Below, one piece after another: positions 1-11,957 of a stretch of 64,000 nucleotides of DNA. A model generated the notes under the pieces. That model ran no database searches and was not told the DNA's origin. It saw only the letters and a list, made by a program, of their open reading frames with translations. Source of the stretch: Zerene cesonia. Lineage: Eukaryota > Arthropoda > Insecta > Lepidoptera > Pieridae. The stretch covers positions 6,882,001 to 6,946,000 of the forward strand of contig NC_052111.1 in assembly GCF_012273895.1 (NCBI RefSeq), given 5' to 3'. Position 1 is the first letter of the stretch, and each line of letters opens with the position of its first letter. The position numbers and the translations under genes are program-made.

Positions 1-3000
1 TCAAAACAACCATACATAGACCTGTCGCCTTAACATTGACGTCATCCCCCATTTCCGAAGATCAAAAAATGTAATTATCTACCCCTGATCTACCCTCAAG
101 CATTTATATTTGTTCTACAAATTCGACGTATTTCGTACGCAATTGGCTGGGTTTCCGTTCCACAATATGCGATTTTAAAAGGGACAATTTTATTGTCTTA
201 ATGTTATTTACTTATATTTTTGAAATACATTCGAAAATAAAAAATAGGTAAAGACGTATTTATAAAAAGCAATTTTGTGTCATCATTCATTTTGTATAAA
301 AAACACGAAGGTAATTTTAAAAAATAATATATTTTAAGTTCAATTACTACAATTGACAATTGACACAATCCAATGGATTGTATATATTTTAGCAGTATGA
401 CAATTTTTAAGTTTATGACGAAAATCACAAACACCTTATAATATGTGTATATTACGAGAATCAAAGACCTATGTATAATACGTAAATTTGTTTGTACTTA
501 AACCTAAAACACACACTTCTTATAAACACCGAATTTTTCATCCCAACGGATACAAACCAAAGTCGTGTCGTACCGTAGCATACAATGGATACAGAACTAT
601 AACGCACTAGAGGTTTATTACTTAAGGGAGCACATTCGTATTGGGATCTTATTAGAGATAAAAGAAACTTGCCACTGCGCTATGCATACAAAACGACGTC
701 GTCTCATAAACCATGCTGGAGACAAATGCATGGAAATAAAAATAATGGCTCGTGCATGATGGTATGACATCGTTATGATATTTTACCGTCTACTGGGAGA
801 AACTCGGATGTTTGCGCTGTAGGAAAATAAGATGAGAATTATTAGACAACCTTTATTTTATCTGAGTTAAATATTTGTATTTGATCATCGTATAATATCT
901 TTTATGTTCTGTAATTGTTAAAAATATTGTTTTTTTCTGCGTATATAAACTGTCTTCAATTTTGTAACTCGAAATTATATAAGGACTCTTCACAGCTGTA
1001 TTTTATTTACGCAATTAAAAAGAAACTAACTACTTAAATCAAGTTCATTAGCGACCTATTTGGTTTGCATAAAGAAAGTCGTTAAGAGGCCGTTTCAAGC
1101 GCTCTCTGTGGAATTAAAACTTTAATTTTACATTTATTACTTTTGATACGGTTCATCTTATAATCATTTTCAATACTTAATCATTAGTCAAATATTCATT
1201 TCATGTTTTACATTCTTGTCATTAGAGTTTTCAAGAGCGGAAACATTTGAAATTGGCATTCCATTCACGTATTCTTCTGTAGAGAAAAAAAAGCCCATAA
1301 CAAACAGTCAACACAAATAACCTAAGCGTTTGCGTAAAAACTGAATCAGGGTCTAAATGAATAAATCATACAAACGACAAATAACTGTCGCATGTGTCAA
1401 AAATAATAGACTTAAGCGACATCTGTCGGCTTGGGGATTAATGACAGTTCAAACATCAATTTAGCAACAGTCTTATCGGGTGGCTACAGCGAGGGTTCAT
1501 CCCTGCCCTGCATATGGTGAGATAATTGTGCTTTTTGTGCATTGTACTAGCATATTGGGTTTGCTCTGCCGTAAGTTATTAAGTTCGCTATTTTACGGGC
1601 TAATATTCGATACTTACAGAATGGTTATTGTATGTTTCACAAAACTTTTACAGGGTAGTAGAAGTAGGACTGCATGTTTTTGTATGAATATAATATTGTG
1701 TATCGAAGTTAATAATATTAAAGCCTGAAAGTGTTTATTACGTTAAATCTACATTGTCTGTTACAGTATAATAGTACATGTATGGGAGCATATTGATTAT
1801 CCGATTCTTTAGGCACTGTATCTGATTAACTGCATTCAAAGATTTCAAGTCATTGACTTTTTCCCATTTATAAACATAAATATAAAAAGCAACAACAACT
1901 CAATTTTGCTAAAATTGTTTATCATATTACTGCAGCAAGACGGCAAGGCAAATGACCCACTTGTTGCCGCCGCATGGAGCACATTACTGTTTCCTGCGGT
2001 GAAAGCCTTATTGAGGCAATATCAATAAAACTATGAACTTCATGCCGGTCACCGGTCAATACTTTATGTGTCTATGGATATTTATGGTTTGCCTTAGTTT
2101 ATTACTATTTACGAATTTGTTCTGAAATATGGGCTTGTATTTACTGGTTTTGGCTTAAGGTAAAAGCAAATTATAAGGTTCTAAATAAAACAACCAAAAA
2201 AATTTTTACACTTTTAAGTAGTTAGAAATGGAGTCTACTTATATAAAGACCTACGTATATTTTTTATCCTTTTCATGTATAGTTTTATAATGTGTATTGA
2301 TCTCGATTGCGTAAAGTTTTAGTATAAAACTTCATATTATTGGTATATCTGGTAACAATGTAACGCTATTTATCTATACTAATATTATAAAAGTGAAGAG
2401 TTTGTTTGTTTGGACGCACTAATCTCAGGAACTACTGGTCCGATTTGAAAAATTCTTTCAGTGTTAGATAGCCCATTTATTGAGGGTATAGGCTATATTA
2501 TGTACCACGGGCGAAGCCGGAGCGGAACGCTAGTTTATGGTATAAGTGATGTAACATTACAAAATTAAATAATTGTTAGTTATACCAGTAATTTCATTTT
2601 AATTGTTAAGTAATTTAATTCTGCAATGGAGTATCAAAGTTGTTGAATACAAAATGTAAATTTCTGTTAAAGTTAGTTTATTCCATTGTCTACCTAATTT
2701 CTAGAACGCCTTTACGGTCACAAATCGATCATTTTATAAAAAACATAGAGTAACGAATAAAATATACGATGTACAAACTAATAACTACAATACAAAATGA
2801 CAACCTAAACTACAATTAATAAGAGTAATATTTTGACAGCAGGCGTATAGAATTGCCTTATAATTGGACATAGGTGTCCAATATTTTTAAAGAGGTAAAT
2901 GTTATACAGAGTGATGAAGGGCGTGTGTGCTCAATACAAATTGGTTTAACGTTTTCGAGTTAATTATCCCGCCTATGATTAGTTGGGTTTCATGTTTTGA

Positions 3001-3254
3001 CAGTTTTAAATTATTTCGGGTGGCAATTTAATAAGTGCTTGATATTTTTAATCTGTTGGAATGTTTGTACGACACTCCTACTAATTAATAATAAATAAAT
3101 AAATTACTTCGTGAACAAGAATTGACACTGTAATACGTTAGTAACATTATTAATTGTTGAATGATGAAATTTGAATAATTAATCAATTATGTTGCTAGTA
3201 TTGAACCTCTGTCTCTGTCAAACTATACAATCAAAACGCTTCATCTTTATCCCA
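1..3254. other. Gene-free AT-rich DNA (upstream or 5' intron)
   Basis: I see no exon-like GC-rich stretch with splice sites on either strand. Open frames here are short and uncharacteristic. One Helitron-like copy is listed separately at 2373-2534. The region is either intergenic or part of the receptor gene's first intron. Confidence 0.6.
2373..2534 (+). mobile_element. Small Helitron-like element, short type
   Basis: It starts CTATACTAATATTATAAAAG and ends GCGAAGCCGGAGCGGAACGC followed by TAGT. This layout (AT start, central GGTCCGATTTGAAAAATTCT, GC-rich end with CTAGT) is typical of non-autonomous lepidopteran Helitrons. A sister copy lies at 59970-60136 and shares the central text nearly unchanged. 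Confidence 0.75.
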
Positions 3255-3467
3255 CATGTGCAGATAGATTGAAAAATCAATTTATTTTCACTGCTTAAAA
3301 CGGTGAAGGAAAACATCACGAGGAAACAGGCATGTCCAAGAATCAAAAAGTTCGACGACATGTGACATCTGCCAACCCGCACTTGGCTAGCGTGGTGGAT
3401 TATGGCCTGAACCCTCATAGAAGGCCTGTGTCCCAGCAATGGGAACATATATGGGCTGATGATGATG
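3255..3467 (+). mobile_element. SINE (GAT-tailed family), 5'-truncated, with target duplication
   Basis: It runs from CATGTGCAGATAGATTG to a GATGATGATG tail. It is the 3' part of the SINE seen complete at 31403-31705 and 50381-50664, in plus orientation. The flanking direct repeat ATCTTTATCCCA occurs at 3243-3254 and 3468-3479, a 12-bp target duplication. The tRNA-like head is missing, so the insertion was 5'-truncated. A 121-codon antisense frame over it is SINE sequence, not a gene. Confidence 0.85.
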
Positions 3468-3479
3468 ATCTTTATCCCA

Positions 3480-4514
3480 AATAGGTTCAAGAGATTTTTA
3501 ATCGTATTCCTTTTATTGGTCTGTATATCTGCAAATGGTGTTCGAGTAAACCTAATATATTGGAAAAAGGCATATATCGTCAATAAACTATATTCGATAT
3601 CTCAATTATATGGCACCCTCCTAACTCGATCTTGTCCTGCGTTGATCGTAACTCATAATTTAATAACAATAATTCAAACGTACATAATTCACAAGTCCAT
3701 TAATCAGTCGAACAGCCGATAATATCTCCCCACGGTGCTTCGTTAGCGAAATGGCTTCATGAAATATATCATGGGTTTATCATTTTTGGCCCAATTTACC
3801 TTTGCCTTTGACCACTGGGAGCTGTTGGCTCCTGTGTCGAGTCATTGGTGCAATATTTGTATTTCAAGAATTACTTCTATAATAATTAATATATGTAACA
3901 AATAACGTTTTTGTGTATTTTGTATTGGTTTTAAAGTAACTTTATTTAGATTTATTATAAATACGTTGATAAGACAACTCAAAATTTTATTTGACATGAC
4001 ATTACTGCGATATTGTTTTAATATTAAACCCTTGTTAGATTACTTCGTCAAAAGCTTCTCAAACCTAATTTCCACAAAAAATCCTTAAAGCATCGCTAAA
4101 TGTTTTAAAACTTGTAGTTATTAAATATTAAAATGTGTAAGTACACACTCTAGGGACCAGAAATTTCTCACTAACTTGAAAACGTGCTGATGAAAGAGTT
4201 TTCCGTTTGAAAATGTTTTCATGCTCCAAAATTTTCGTAATTTCGTATTACATGTTACAAAATTGTACAGAGGATCGTTTTAACCAAACATGGAAAGTGA
4301 GAGATTTTGTTTTTACATAAAAAATACATTAAAACTATAGTGAGGTTAAATTTATCTTTTCTCAAAAAGGATCTGTTAGATTCGTGTTAAATTACATTAA
4401 TTTTATCAAAAGATGTAAATGATAACAGCAATTTGGTACATACGTGATCGGTGGGATGAAGTATGATAAATTTTAATTTAATACAATTGATAGGCTACTG
4501 CCATTCCGCCCCGG
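3480..4514. other. Unassigned AT-rich DNA
   Basis: No gene, RNA or repeat I recognise. Short open frames only. Confidence 0.5.
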
Positions 4515-4840
4515 AAGCACCCGTCTAGTCGAGCACGCTTCGGCACGAATTGGGCCAGCTCGCACCGGGGAAGTACCACACCCCCACAGAAAACCGGCGT
4601 GAAATAGTGGCATGCCACTGTGTTTCGTACGGTGAGTGGGGGAGCCGGAGGCCCGTTTCCTTTTCCTCACCCGTCCTAGTCCATTCCTTCTTTCCAGTCG
4701 TTAATCCTTTCCTTTTCCCTTACCCCATAAAAGCGGGCAGCGCATTCACAGAGGTACTTACACCTTTGCGAATGTTTATGGGCGGTGGTGATCGCTTTAC
4801 ATCAGGCGAACCACCAGCTCAGCTGCCCGCTATGACATAA
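4515..4840 (+). mobile_element. Dispersed lepidopteran retroelement (about 330 bp, CAGGCG end)
   Basis: It contains GCACGAATTGGGCCAGCTCG, CACCGGGGAAGTACCACACC and a terminal block GGGCGGTGGTGATCGC, CATCAGGCGAACCACCAGCT and TGACAT followed by an A-run. Close copies lie at 48405-48715 (+) and 19429-19745 (-), and decayed ones at 38295-38555, 53833-53925 and 62284-62475. The A-tail and dispersal suggest a SINE or the 3' end of a LINE. Open frames across it are incidental. Confidence 0.8.
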
Positions 4841-5022
4841 AAAAAAAACCCGTGATAAATATAATATGTCTCATAGCACTCACGAATCACTTACATATCA
4901 GTAGTTCCTGAAACAAGCGCGTTTATTCAAATAAACTGTCAGCTTTATATTATAAGTATAGAAGCAATATATAAAATATTATCATTACATTTATTTCATT
5001 GCATATTTAGCATTATAAGAAA

Positions 5023-5220
5023 CTAGTTGCGCCCCGCGGTTTCACCCGCGTAAGTCCGTATTCCGTACGAATATCGGGATAAAAAGTTTCCTATATGTTA
5101 TTCCAGTTGTCCAGTTATCTACGTACGAAATTTCATTGCAATCGGTTCAGTAGTTTTTGCGTGAAAGAGCAACAAACACACATCCTTACAAATTTTCGCA
5201 TTTATAATATTAGTAGGAAT
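5023..5220 (-). mobile_element. Small Helitron-like element (long type)
   Basis: On the minus strand it ends in a CGCGGG / CCGCGG hairpin followed by GGGGCGCAACTAGT. On the plus strand it appears as CTAGTTGCGCCCCGCGG to TTTATAATATTAGTAGGA. It contains the family text AACCGATTGCAATGAAATTT in reverse. Same family as 20067-20277, 27131-27329 and the tandem set at 58825-59415. Confidence 0.85.
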
Positions 5221-8200
5221 AGTAGGATTAGTAGGATTTCCTTCTTCAATTTTTATACTTTAACAATTTTGTGCAGGTATGTTCGGCACTTTACTGATAA
5301 AAGTAGCGTGTGTACATGTTATTTAAAGCGAATGTTCGTCGCACCGTATGCGTAATAGCACTATGGCAGTAAAGTGCATGGGCGTGACAGAGTTATGGCT
5401 TGTTTACTGAATTCACACATTACATTACATTGTTTTCAAATAACACTTTCAAGATTTCGTTTATTCATTATGAAAGCTTTTTATTTTTAGTTAAATGGAT
5501 TAAAATGTCTTATAGAATTAAATTATTATTTTTTAAACAATAAGAAAAAGGGGGTCAGGCGTGAAACGCGGGTTCAAATCTCGCGTCGTGATAAATATTT
5601 TTCTATTTTTCAAATGCTTTTTTATCATGCCAGTTGTTAAATAAAGTTTTATGCAAAAACTATTTATCAGATTGTTTCTTATACTCAATATTTAAACCTT
5701 TAAATTCGTTTATAAAATAAATGTGCTACCAATTGAGTCATCCTGTTTGAACGTCGGTTAAAAATATACTAAGATGAAGATAAATGTGATATACACTTAA
5801 ATTATTTATCCTCCAGACATACAAACAAGTAATTGCGATACTTTAAATTAATATCTACTAAATAAATGTAGGATAGGTACATTAAATTATAAAATTTTGT
5901 TTATGATATATTTACATGTTCCTTGACGCATTTTATTAGAAATTCCTTGTATTCTATAGGGTATCTAATAATCTTTAATCAGAACATGTTAATGTACAAT
6001 ATATGCTTCTTAATATCTAGGTTCAAAAAGTCTTTACAGCAAACATCCTACTGAAATTACTATTTCGTATCGTATCTCGTAATCATATCCTTTAAAACTG
6101 TATGTATATGATATATTGATCAACTTTAGTGGTTCAACAGACAACGAACCAACGTAGCCCACATATCCCACTATGCTGAGTGTATCTATATACCACGAAG
6201 CTATTTTTACGACGTTGGTTTACGTCCATCTTGCTATGGTATTCGCCACCTTGTCATAATATTTTCTAATACCCCGATAAGTGTTATTTTATGACCGTTT
6301 TGCTATTAACGAAGAAATGGCTCTGCACTTTGTTTGCTTTTCTGGTTTATTACTTTTTTTTATAACATTACGATGATTTAAGCTTCAGTTTAATTTGAGA
6401 CGTAAAATCTTATAAGAGCTATAAGATTTTAGAAGTTTCATTACAATATAGATTTATTGCAATATCCATACAATATAGTGAAAACTACGCAATGGTATTT
6501 GATGGAATGAATGGCTTAAAATAAAAAGGTGTATTTTTCTTTGCGGAAACAACAACTGAAAGAGGGAAAGCTTCGCAAACTTTCTTGGCAAAACGATGAG
6601 GTAAGCAAACTTACTTTACTATTGTTTTTATAGCGTTTGGGAAGGTTTAACATGCAAATATTTTTGTTTCAATTCAATGCTATAAAATAACCGCGTAATT
6701 AAACCTCTTTCGTGCATTTTAATGGCACTTATTCAATAGAACTTGTGTTTCTACTTCAATAATAGTATCCCTATTCTCAAAACCTATTATTTTAATAAAA
6801 AAGGAAAAATACATCCATATTCTTACTAACATAAATAATTTGACCGTGAACTAATGTCATTGTTATCCCAAAAGTGGATCCTCTATGATGAAATTAATCG
6901 GAAATATCGTAGTATCCATATTGCCAAGATTATACGCTTCTTGATTCCGGTCAATGCGAGGTCGAATAGCTGTTGGGTAACCTTTCGTTAATGCCATTAT
7001 TATTTAGTTTGCTCCTTATTGTGTCCTTACGATATGATAGAACCTTAGACGTTATGTTGTGAAGAAAATAATAAAATAATATTCCTATTGTACCTACTTA
7101 CTCCTATAATAAAAACAAAATATACGTATAACAAAACAATACGTCTTCATTTTCAACAAAATCTATAAAATTTAAAAAAGTTGCCTTAGTAACTTATTCG
7201 TAAGTATAAATCGATGACTAATTAAAGAGCATTACTTTCAAATCAATTTTATGTTATTTCAAATCGAACTCCGTACAACGGATAATTAAAAAACAACGCT
7301 CAGCGTATAATTCTCACTCACTTTATAACAAAGAACAAAAAATGCATAGAAGCGACACTAATAATGTTTTCGCTCAGTCACAAGATTTGACTAATAGCGC
7401 TCTTGTCGCAAACACTCTGCGGTTCCCACGGGCTCTTCGTGAACACCAATTTCATGTGGTTTTGTCGCTTTTACCCGTCTCTTGGAGGAAATTATGGAGT
7501 ACTTACAACTTCTAAATCGATTTAATTTTTAGATTTCAGATTTAAAACGAGTTTTTAGTATGGACACATCGATGTTTATTAATAGCAACATTCATAATTA
7601 TTTATTGTTAAATATTGAAGTGAATTTAAATTCTTATAGAGTTTAACCCTTTGATATTGTATTTAATGCTAATTTGTCATGAACAAATTAGTATAGTTAT
7701 CGTGAAATGTAAGTCTAGTATAGTTTAAAAGGAAAATTTGGCCTCGTAAAATCAAGGAAACTAGATTAAATCTAAGAAAGCTTAGATATTAATGATAAAT
7801 AATATATTTTAATGTTAATTTCTATAATAATTTAGATTCATGTTAATATTGTATAATTAGTAACTGTAATTTACGTAGCATGAACTGAAAAAAACGTACT
7901 CATAAACGTAATTACTTATACAAATTAAATGCGTCAAGAAACTCATGAGTCACTTTATAAAATGAAAGCATTATATTAGCACAAATTTTACCGTGAAAAA
8001 ACATTCAAAGGACTGTCGGCCACAGCCTTCGCTGCTGACACCTTTGACAGGTTTCTTTATACCTCATGTTTATTATGTATACTTTTTATATGGCATGAAT
8101 TGATTCTATGAAGTTCAGGTAAATTGCTTTCTTCAACAATCGAATACGATAACTATGAAATGGACTCTGCTTGTTTGAATGTTTAAAGAACCTCGAACAA

Positions 8201-8229
8201 AACACGTGGGCATACTGAAAATCAGCGCT
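5221..8229. other. AT-rich DNA, few recognisable features
   Basis: No coding exon recognised. A decayed tRNA-headed SINE piece at 5545-5625 is listed separately. The rest gives only short, uncharacteristic open frames. Confidence 0.5.
5545..5625 (+). mobile_element. Decayed tRNA-headed SINE (GATCACG family), fragment
   Basis: ACGCGGGTTCAAATCTCGCG, then TCGTGATAAATATTTTTCTA. This is a T-arm/B-box and acceptor end followed by the T/A-rich SINE body also seen on the minus strand at 26040-26180. The A-box half is lost. Confidence 0.6.
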
Positions 8230-8406
8230 GTTCGAGGGTTAGCCCGTCAGCATGGCTGAGTCTGCCCGATTGCCATGTTCATTTTTTATGTTATTTTAAT
8301 TTATATTAGTTTTAATTTTTAAGTTATATTAGTTTTTCCATGGGTTTGTTTTTTTATGTCAGTTTTTTTTATGTGGCAATAAAGCTTGTTTTCTTTCTTT
8401 CTTTCT
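8230..8406 (+). mobile_element. 3' end of a non-LTR retroelement with TTTC tail
   Basis: The segment ends TATGTGGCAATAAAGCTTG followed by TTTTCTTTCTTTCTTTCTT. The same ending (GTGTGGCAACAAAACTTC then TTTC repeats) occurs at 29950-30077. A shared 3' tail with simple repeats fits target-primed retroelement insertion. No coding part remains. Confidence 0.55.
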
Positions 8407-8587
8407 TAAAGTTTTCTGTTACCATTTTCCGTTAGAACTCGTTCTCTTTAGTTAGAACTGGTTATAATAATGAAAAAAAAAAAAATTAAAAATTAGATTC
8501 GATTAATTGAGGTTTTATATTGGTCAACATCAGTTTGTTTGAATGGGAAATGTCCTAAAGCCATTTCTGACACTCGCCGGCTGCTAA

Positions 8588-8634
8588 CGCGGCAAGCTCG
8601 CTTCGCTCGGCTCGTTTCGCTCGGCTCGCTCGTG
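8588..8634. repeat. GC-rich minisatellite of CTCG units
   Basis: Imperfect repeats GCTCGCTTCGCTCG, GCTCGTTTCGCTCG, GCTCGCTCG. It is a GC island in AT-rich DNA and probably part of an old mobile element. Confidence 0.7.
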
Positions 8635-8640
8635 CGTTCA

Positions 8641-11139
8641 CAATCTAGGGATTAATTGAGTTATGGGCAACATTATACATAAAGCCCACAACTCAATTTA
8701 AGTTACAAATATAATTGAAAATTATATGAAAATATGCAATTATCTGTTTAAAAATCAATCTCAATGTCATCGTTTGTAGGGTTTAAGTCGTTTAACATGC
8801 ACGCAACATCGATGTTTATATTGGATTTATTTTTAAAGAGACTTTACATGTATTAATAGCTGTGATGTTAAGTTTGATACAATGCTCATCGTAAAATCTT
8901 TATCATCCATAATTCTATAATAATTAACCATATCTATATATTTTTAACAAAAGTATAAAACAACCATCATAATATTGGTAAATTTAATTATACTTGAATT
9001 TTTTTTAGCACCAAAAAGTATTCAAATCGTATTAAGTAACATAATTAAGGAAATAAGGAAGAAAAACTTATCAAAGGGTTTTTGCCTTGTACGGCAATAA
9101 TTTAAAATTTTAACGAGCGCCGTTGAAATTTTGTGGGCTTGAAAATAAATTCTTTTTCACACGCTGAACCATATTTTTTGAATTCGACCCATTTTTCCTC
9201 GACTATGGTAATGCTAATGAGGTGTTTGAATTAAAATTAAGGGTATGTAACAGTTGAATGGCAGTGGAAATACTATAAGAAAAAATTATATTATGTACTT
9301 TTCATGTGAGAAAGTTTCACATATTCCATTAAATCGTGGAATGTCACATTTGAAACCTACGATTAAATACGAATTCATGTATCCTTATTTAAGCTTAAGG
9401 TATTACATTTATTCGGGCTCAAAGTCTACTCCAAAACTTTGTATAATGTTGGCGTAAACATCTAAAATTGCCAAAACAGGCAACTGGTAGTAATTTTCAA
9501 TTACCTTGTAAGAAGAAGATACAAAATAAGGATTTCTGAAAATGAGGTCAAACGTAAATTAAAATTTATTACGATGATAACAGAAGTGAAACATGGAGCT
9601 GTATAAATCTTCGTATTTCTGTAAACTTGCTCATTATATAAGTTTTTACTTTAAATTTGGGGTGTATTAAGAAAATGTTTAATAATGTACGTAAAGTTAT
9701 ACATATAATTTTACTAAAATGAATAAGTATTGAAATATATAATATCTTTAAAATGTGTTAGGGAGGTAAAAACGTATCACAAATAACGTAGAAATATGAC
9801 CACATAAGGTTTTTCATTTTATTGATATAGTTTTTTGCTTGCGGCTTCACTCGCGTTTTGTAGGAACTTCGTGCCTTTTCGAAAAAGTTGTATGACATTT
9901 TTACGATTTCAGAGGAGATATAATATATCGTCAACTATTTATATTAAAGGAAAGAAGAACTTACTTTGAAACCTGTAATTTTATTTTTATCCCCCAGTTA
10001 CGTATTATATGACCATGTTTTTTTTTATACAATGTAGCCTATAAATTAACCTAGTATTGTTTAATACCCATGTAAACTATTAACTAAAATACTAAACATT
10101 CTTTTGGAGTAAATAAATATAAAACGTCCACATTGCATAGAAATTACCCTTTAAAAAATATTCAATGAACAGAAATGGTCGGGTTACTGTTCATTATATA
10201 AATAGATGTATAAATCGTTCAAAATATTCATAACGAGAATAAATACTTAGTATTCCCCTAAATTGCTCGAATGCGCCAAAATTGTAGACTTTACGCGCCA
10301 TATCTTCCCCAGACTCATAATATACAAGCCCCTAACAAGATAAGCCACAAAAAGACATTCAAACCAGTAGGCATTCGCGTGTTAACCAAACAAAGAGACA
10401 ATAAATACACCTTTATCGCAATTTAATAAATGTTCTTGCAACGTTGTGTGAATACACTTTCAGAGCTTTATATTTGTGGGTTTCTATAGCTGAGATGTTT
10501 CGATATTCGACGAGTGAAATCTTTAATCAAAGTTGTTTATAAATAAACTTTTGTTACAAATATGAACGATATTCTGGTACATCATATTTCATTACTAACT
10601 TTGCTCACAATGATTTATTGTTGAACGAAAAGTCACAATAGGTATATCTGAAAATCATGATATTGTATACATTTCTCAAAAAAAAAGTATTAAGATGTTG
10701 AATAGTCTATTTTTTTAACATTGAAATTGGTTTTACTTAACACTATCGGTGCTTTTCATAAAAAAACATCAAATCGAAAGTCTTAATAATACTTCAGTTA
10801 AAGTTTTCTATAGGCTTGGGTATAATTGTTTATTTGTAAACGTGGACGTAGTTTATTAGATCCATGTTCGTGAACGTTCTACATACCTGCTTTATATAAT
10901 TAAAATGTGGCTATCTTTTGTTATTGTACCACATTGTTGCCATTATAATAATGTCAGTCAGAAAATTTTCCTAAACATATGAAGCAAATGTAACCACTTT
11001 ACTAGTAAAAGTCTATTTTATTGTCTCGGATAGGGCGACAATAGCCAAAATAATATGAAAAATAAAGAATAAGTAAATGGTAACTAATTTTATTTTCCTT
11101 CTTTGTATTTTTACAACCCTTGTTTAACCTCATTATATC
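8641..11139. other. Unassigned AT-rich DNA
   Basis: No gene recognised. A weak Helitron-like end (GCTTGCGGCTTCACTCGCGT) is visible near 9838-9870. Open frames are short and have no recognisable motif. Confidence 0.5.
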
Positions 11140-11262
11140 AGACTACAGGAATACATCATCTTTGAAAATTTCAACAGTCTAACTATCACATATCACAGCA
11201 CACAGAAACACCGACAGACAGACAGACAAATAGACGGACATTGAAGTCTTAGTAATGAGGTA
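11140..11262 (-). mobile_element. Fragment of the GGTTCCGTA dispersed repeat
   Basis: It contains GAAAATTTCAACAGTCTAAC, then ATCACATATCACAGC and GACAGACAGACAAATAGACG, ending AGTCTTAGTAATGAGG. This is the reverse of the block at 58088-58345 (CTCCGCTGTCTGTCTGTCCG), a repeat I recognise as widespread in insects. Confidence 0.6.
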
Positions 11263-11356
11263 CGCTCTGTTCGTTCTAATAAATATTAAAATAATAGTTC
11301 TAAAATTCGTTCATGCATTTAACGTTTGTCAATGTGAAAATATTTTTCTTTATAAT

Positions 11357-11388
11357 TAACTGAAGAGATGATGGCATCTCTTCAGTTA
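11357..11388. repeat. Perfect 14-bp hairpin, 4-nt loop
   Basis: TAACTGAAGAGATG, ATGG, CATCTCTTCAGTTA. It has no terminator context and is not part of a recognised element. Confidence 0.85.
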
Positions 11389-11810
11389 TTATATTTGGGT
11401 AAAGTATAGATTTTACCTTATAATATCACCTTAATAGGGTTCAGTCTATGTCTATATAATAGGTTTACAGAACAGTTTTGTTGTAAAATACTTTATAAAT
11501 AACAATTTTTGACAGTCCAACTACAGCCAGTATCTTTTTACATTACATTGCATACCGCCAAATCAGACATTTCATTTACATTTAAACGTAATTCCCACCA
11601 TCAGCAGTAATTTCCCACTAGTGGTTTAGAATGATCCAAATGACAAGCGTAATGCAGTCGTATCATTTTGTAATTACGTTGGAATGGCCCATTACTGTAA
11701 CTGGAGCGTTTCGTTACTGTCGTGGTGTGCTGAGCCGAAAAGTTTCAGACAACAGTGCTGATGCCGAACAAAGTTAAGTTATAGTACAGCTGTTATAAAT
11801 CCAATTCTAT

Positions 11811-11957
11811 TATATGTTATTCCAGTTGTCCAGCCGTCTTCGTACCAAATTTCATTACAACCGGTTCAGTAGTTATTGCGTGAAAGAGTAACAAACACAC
11901 ACAACACATCCTTACAAACTTTCGCATTTATAATATTAGTAGGATTAAGTAGGATTA
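11811..11957 (-). mobile_element. Truncated Helitron-like element (long type)
   Basis: It begins TATATGTTATTCCAGTTGTC and runs to TTTATAATATTAGTAGGATT. It matches the tandem copies at 58.9 kb but lacks the CTAGT/hairpin end. Confidence 0.8.

Noticed and set aside
3218..3583. 121-codon minus-strand open frame
   Set aside because: Most of it is the SINE at 3255-3467 read in reverse.
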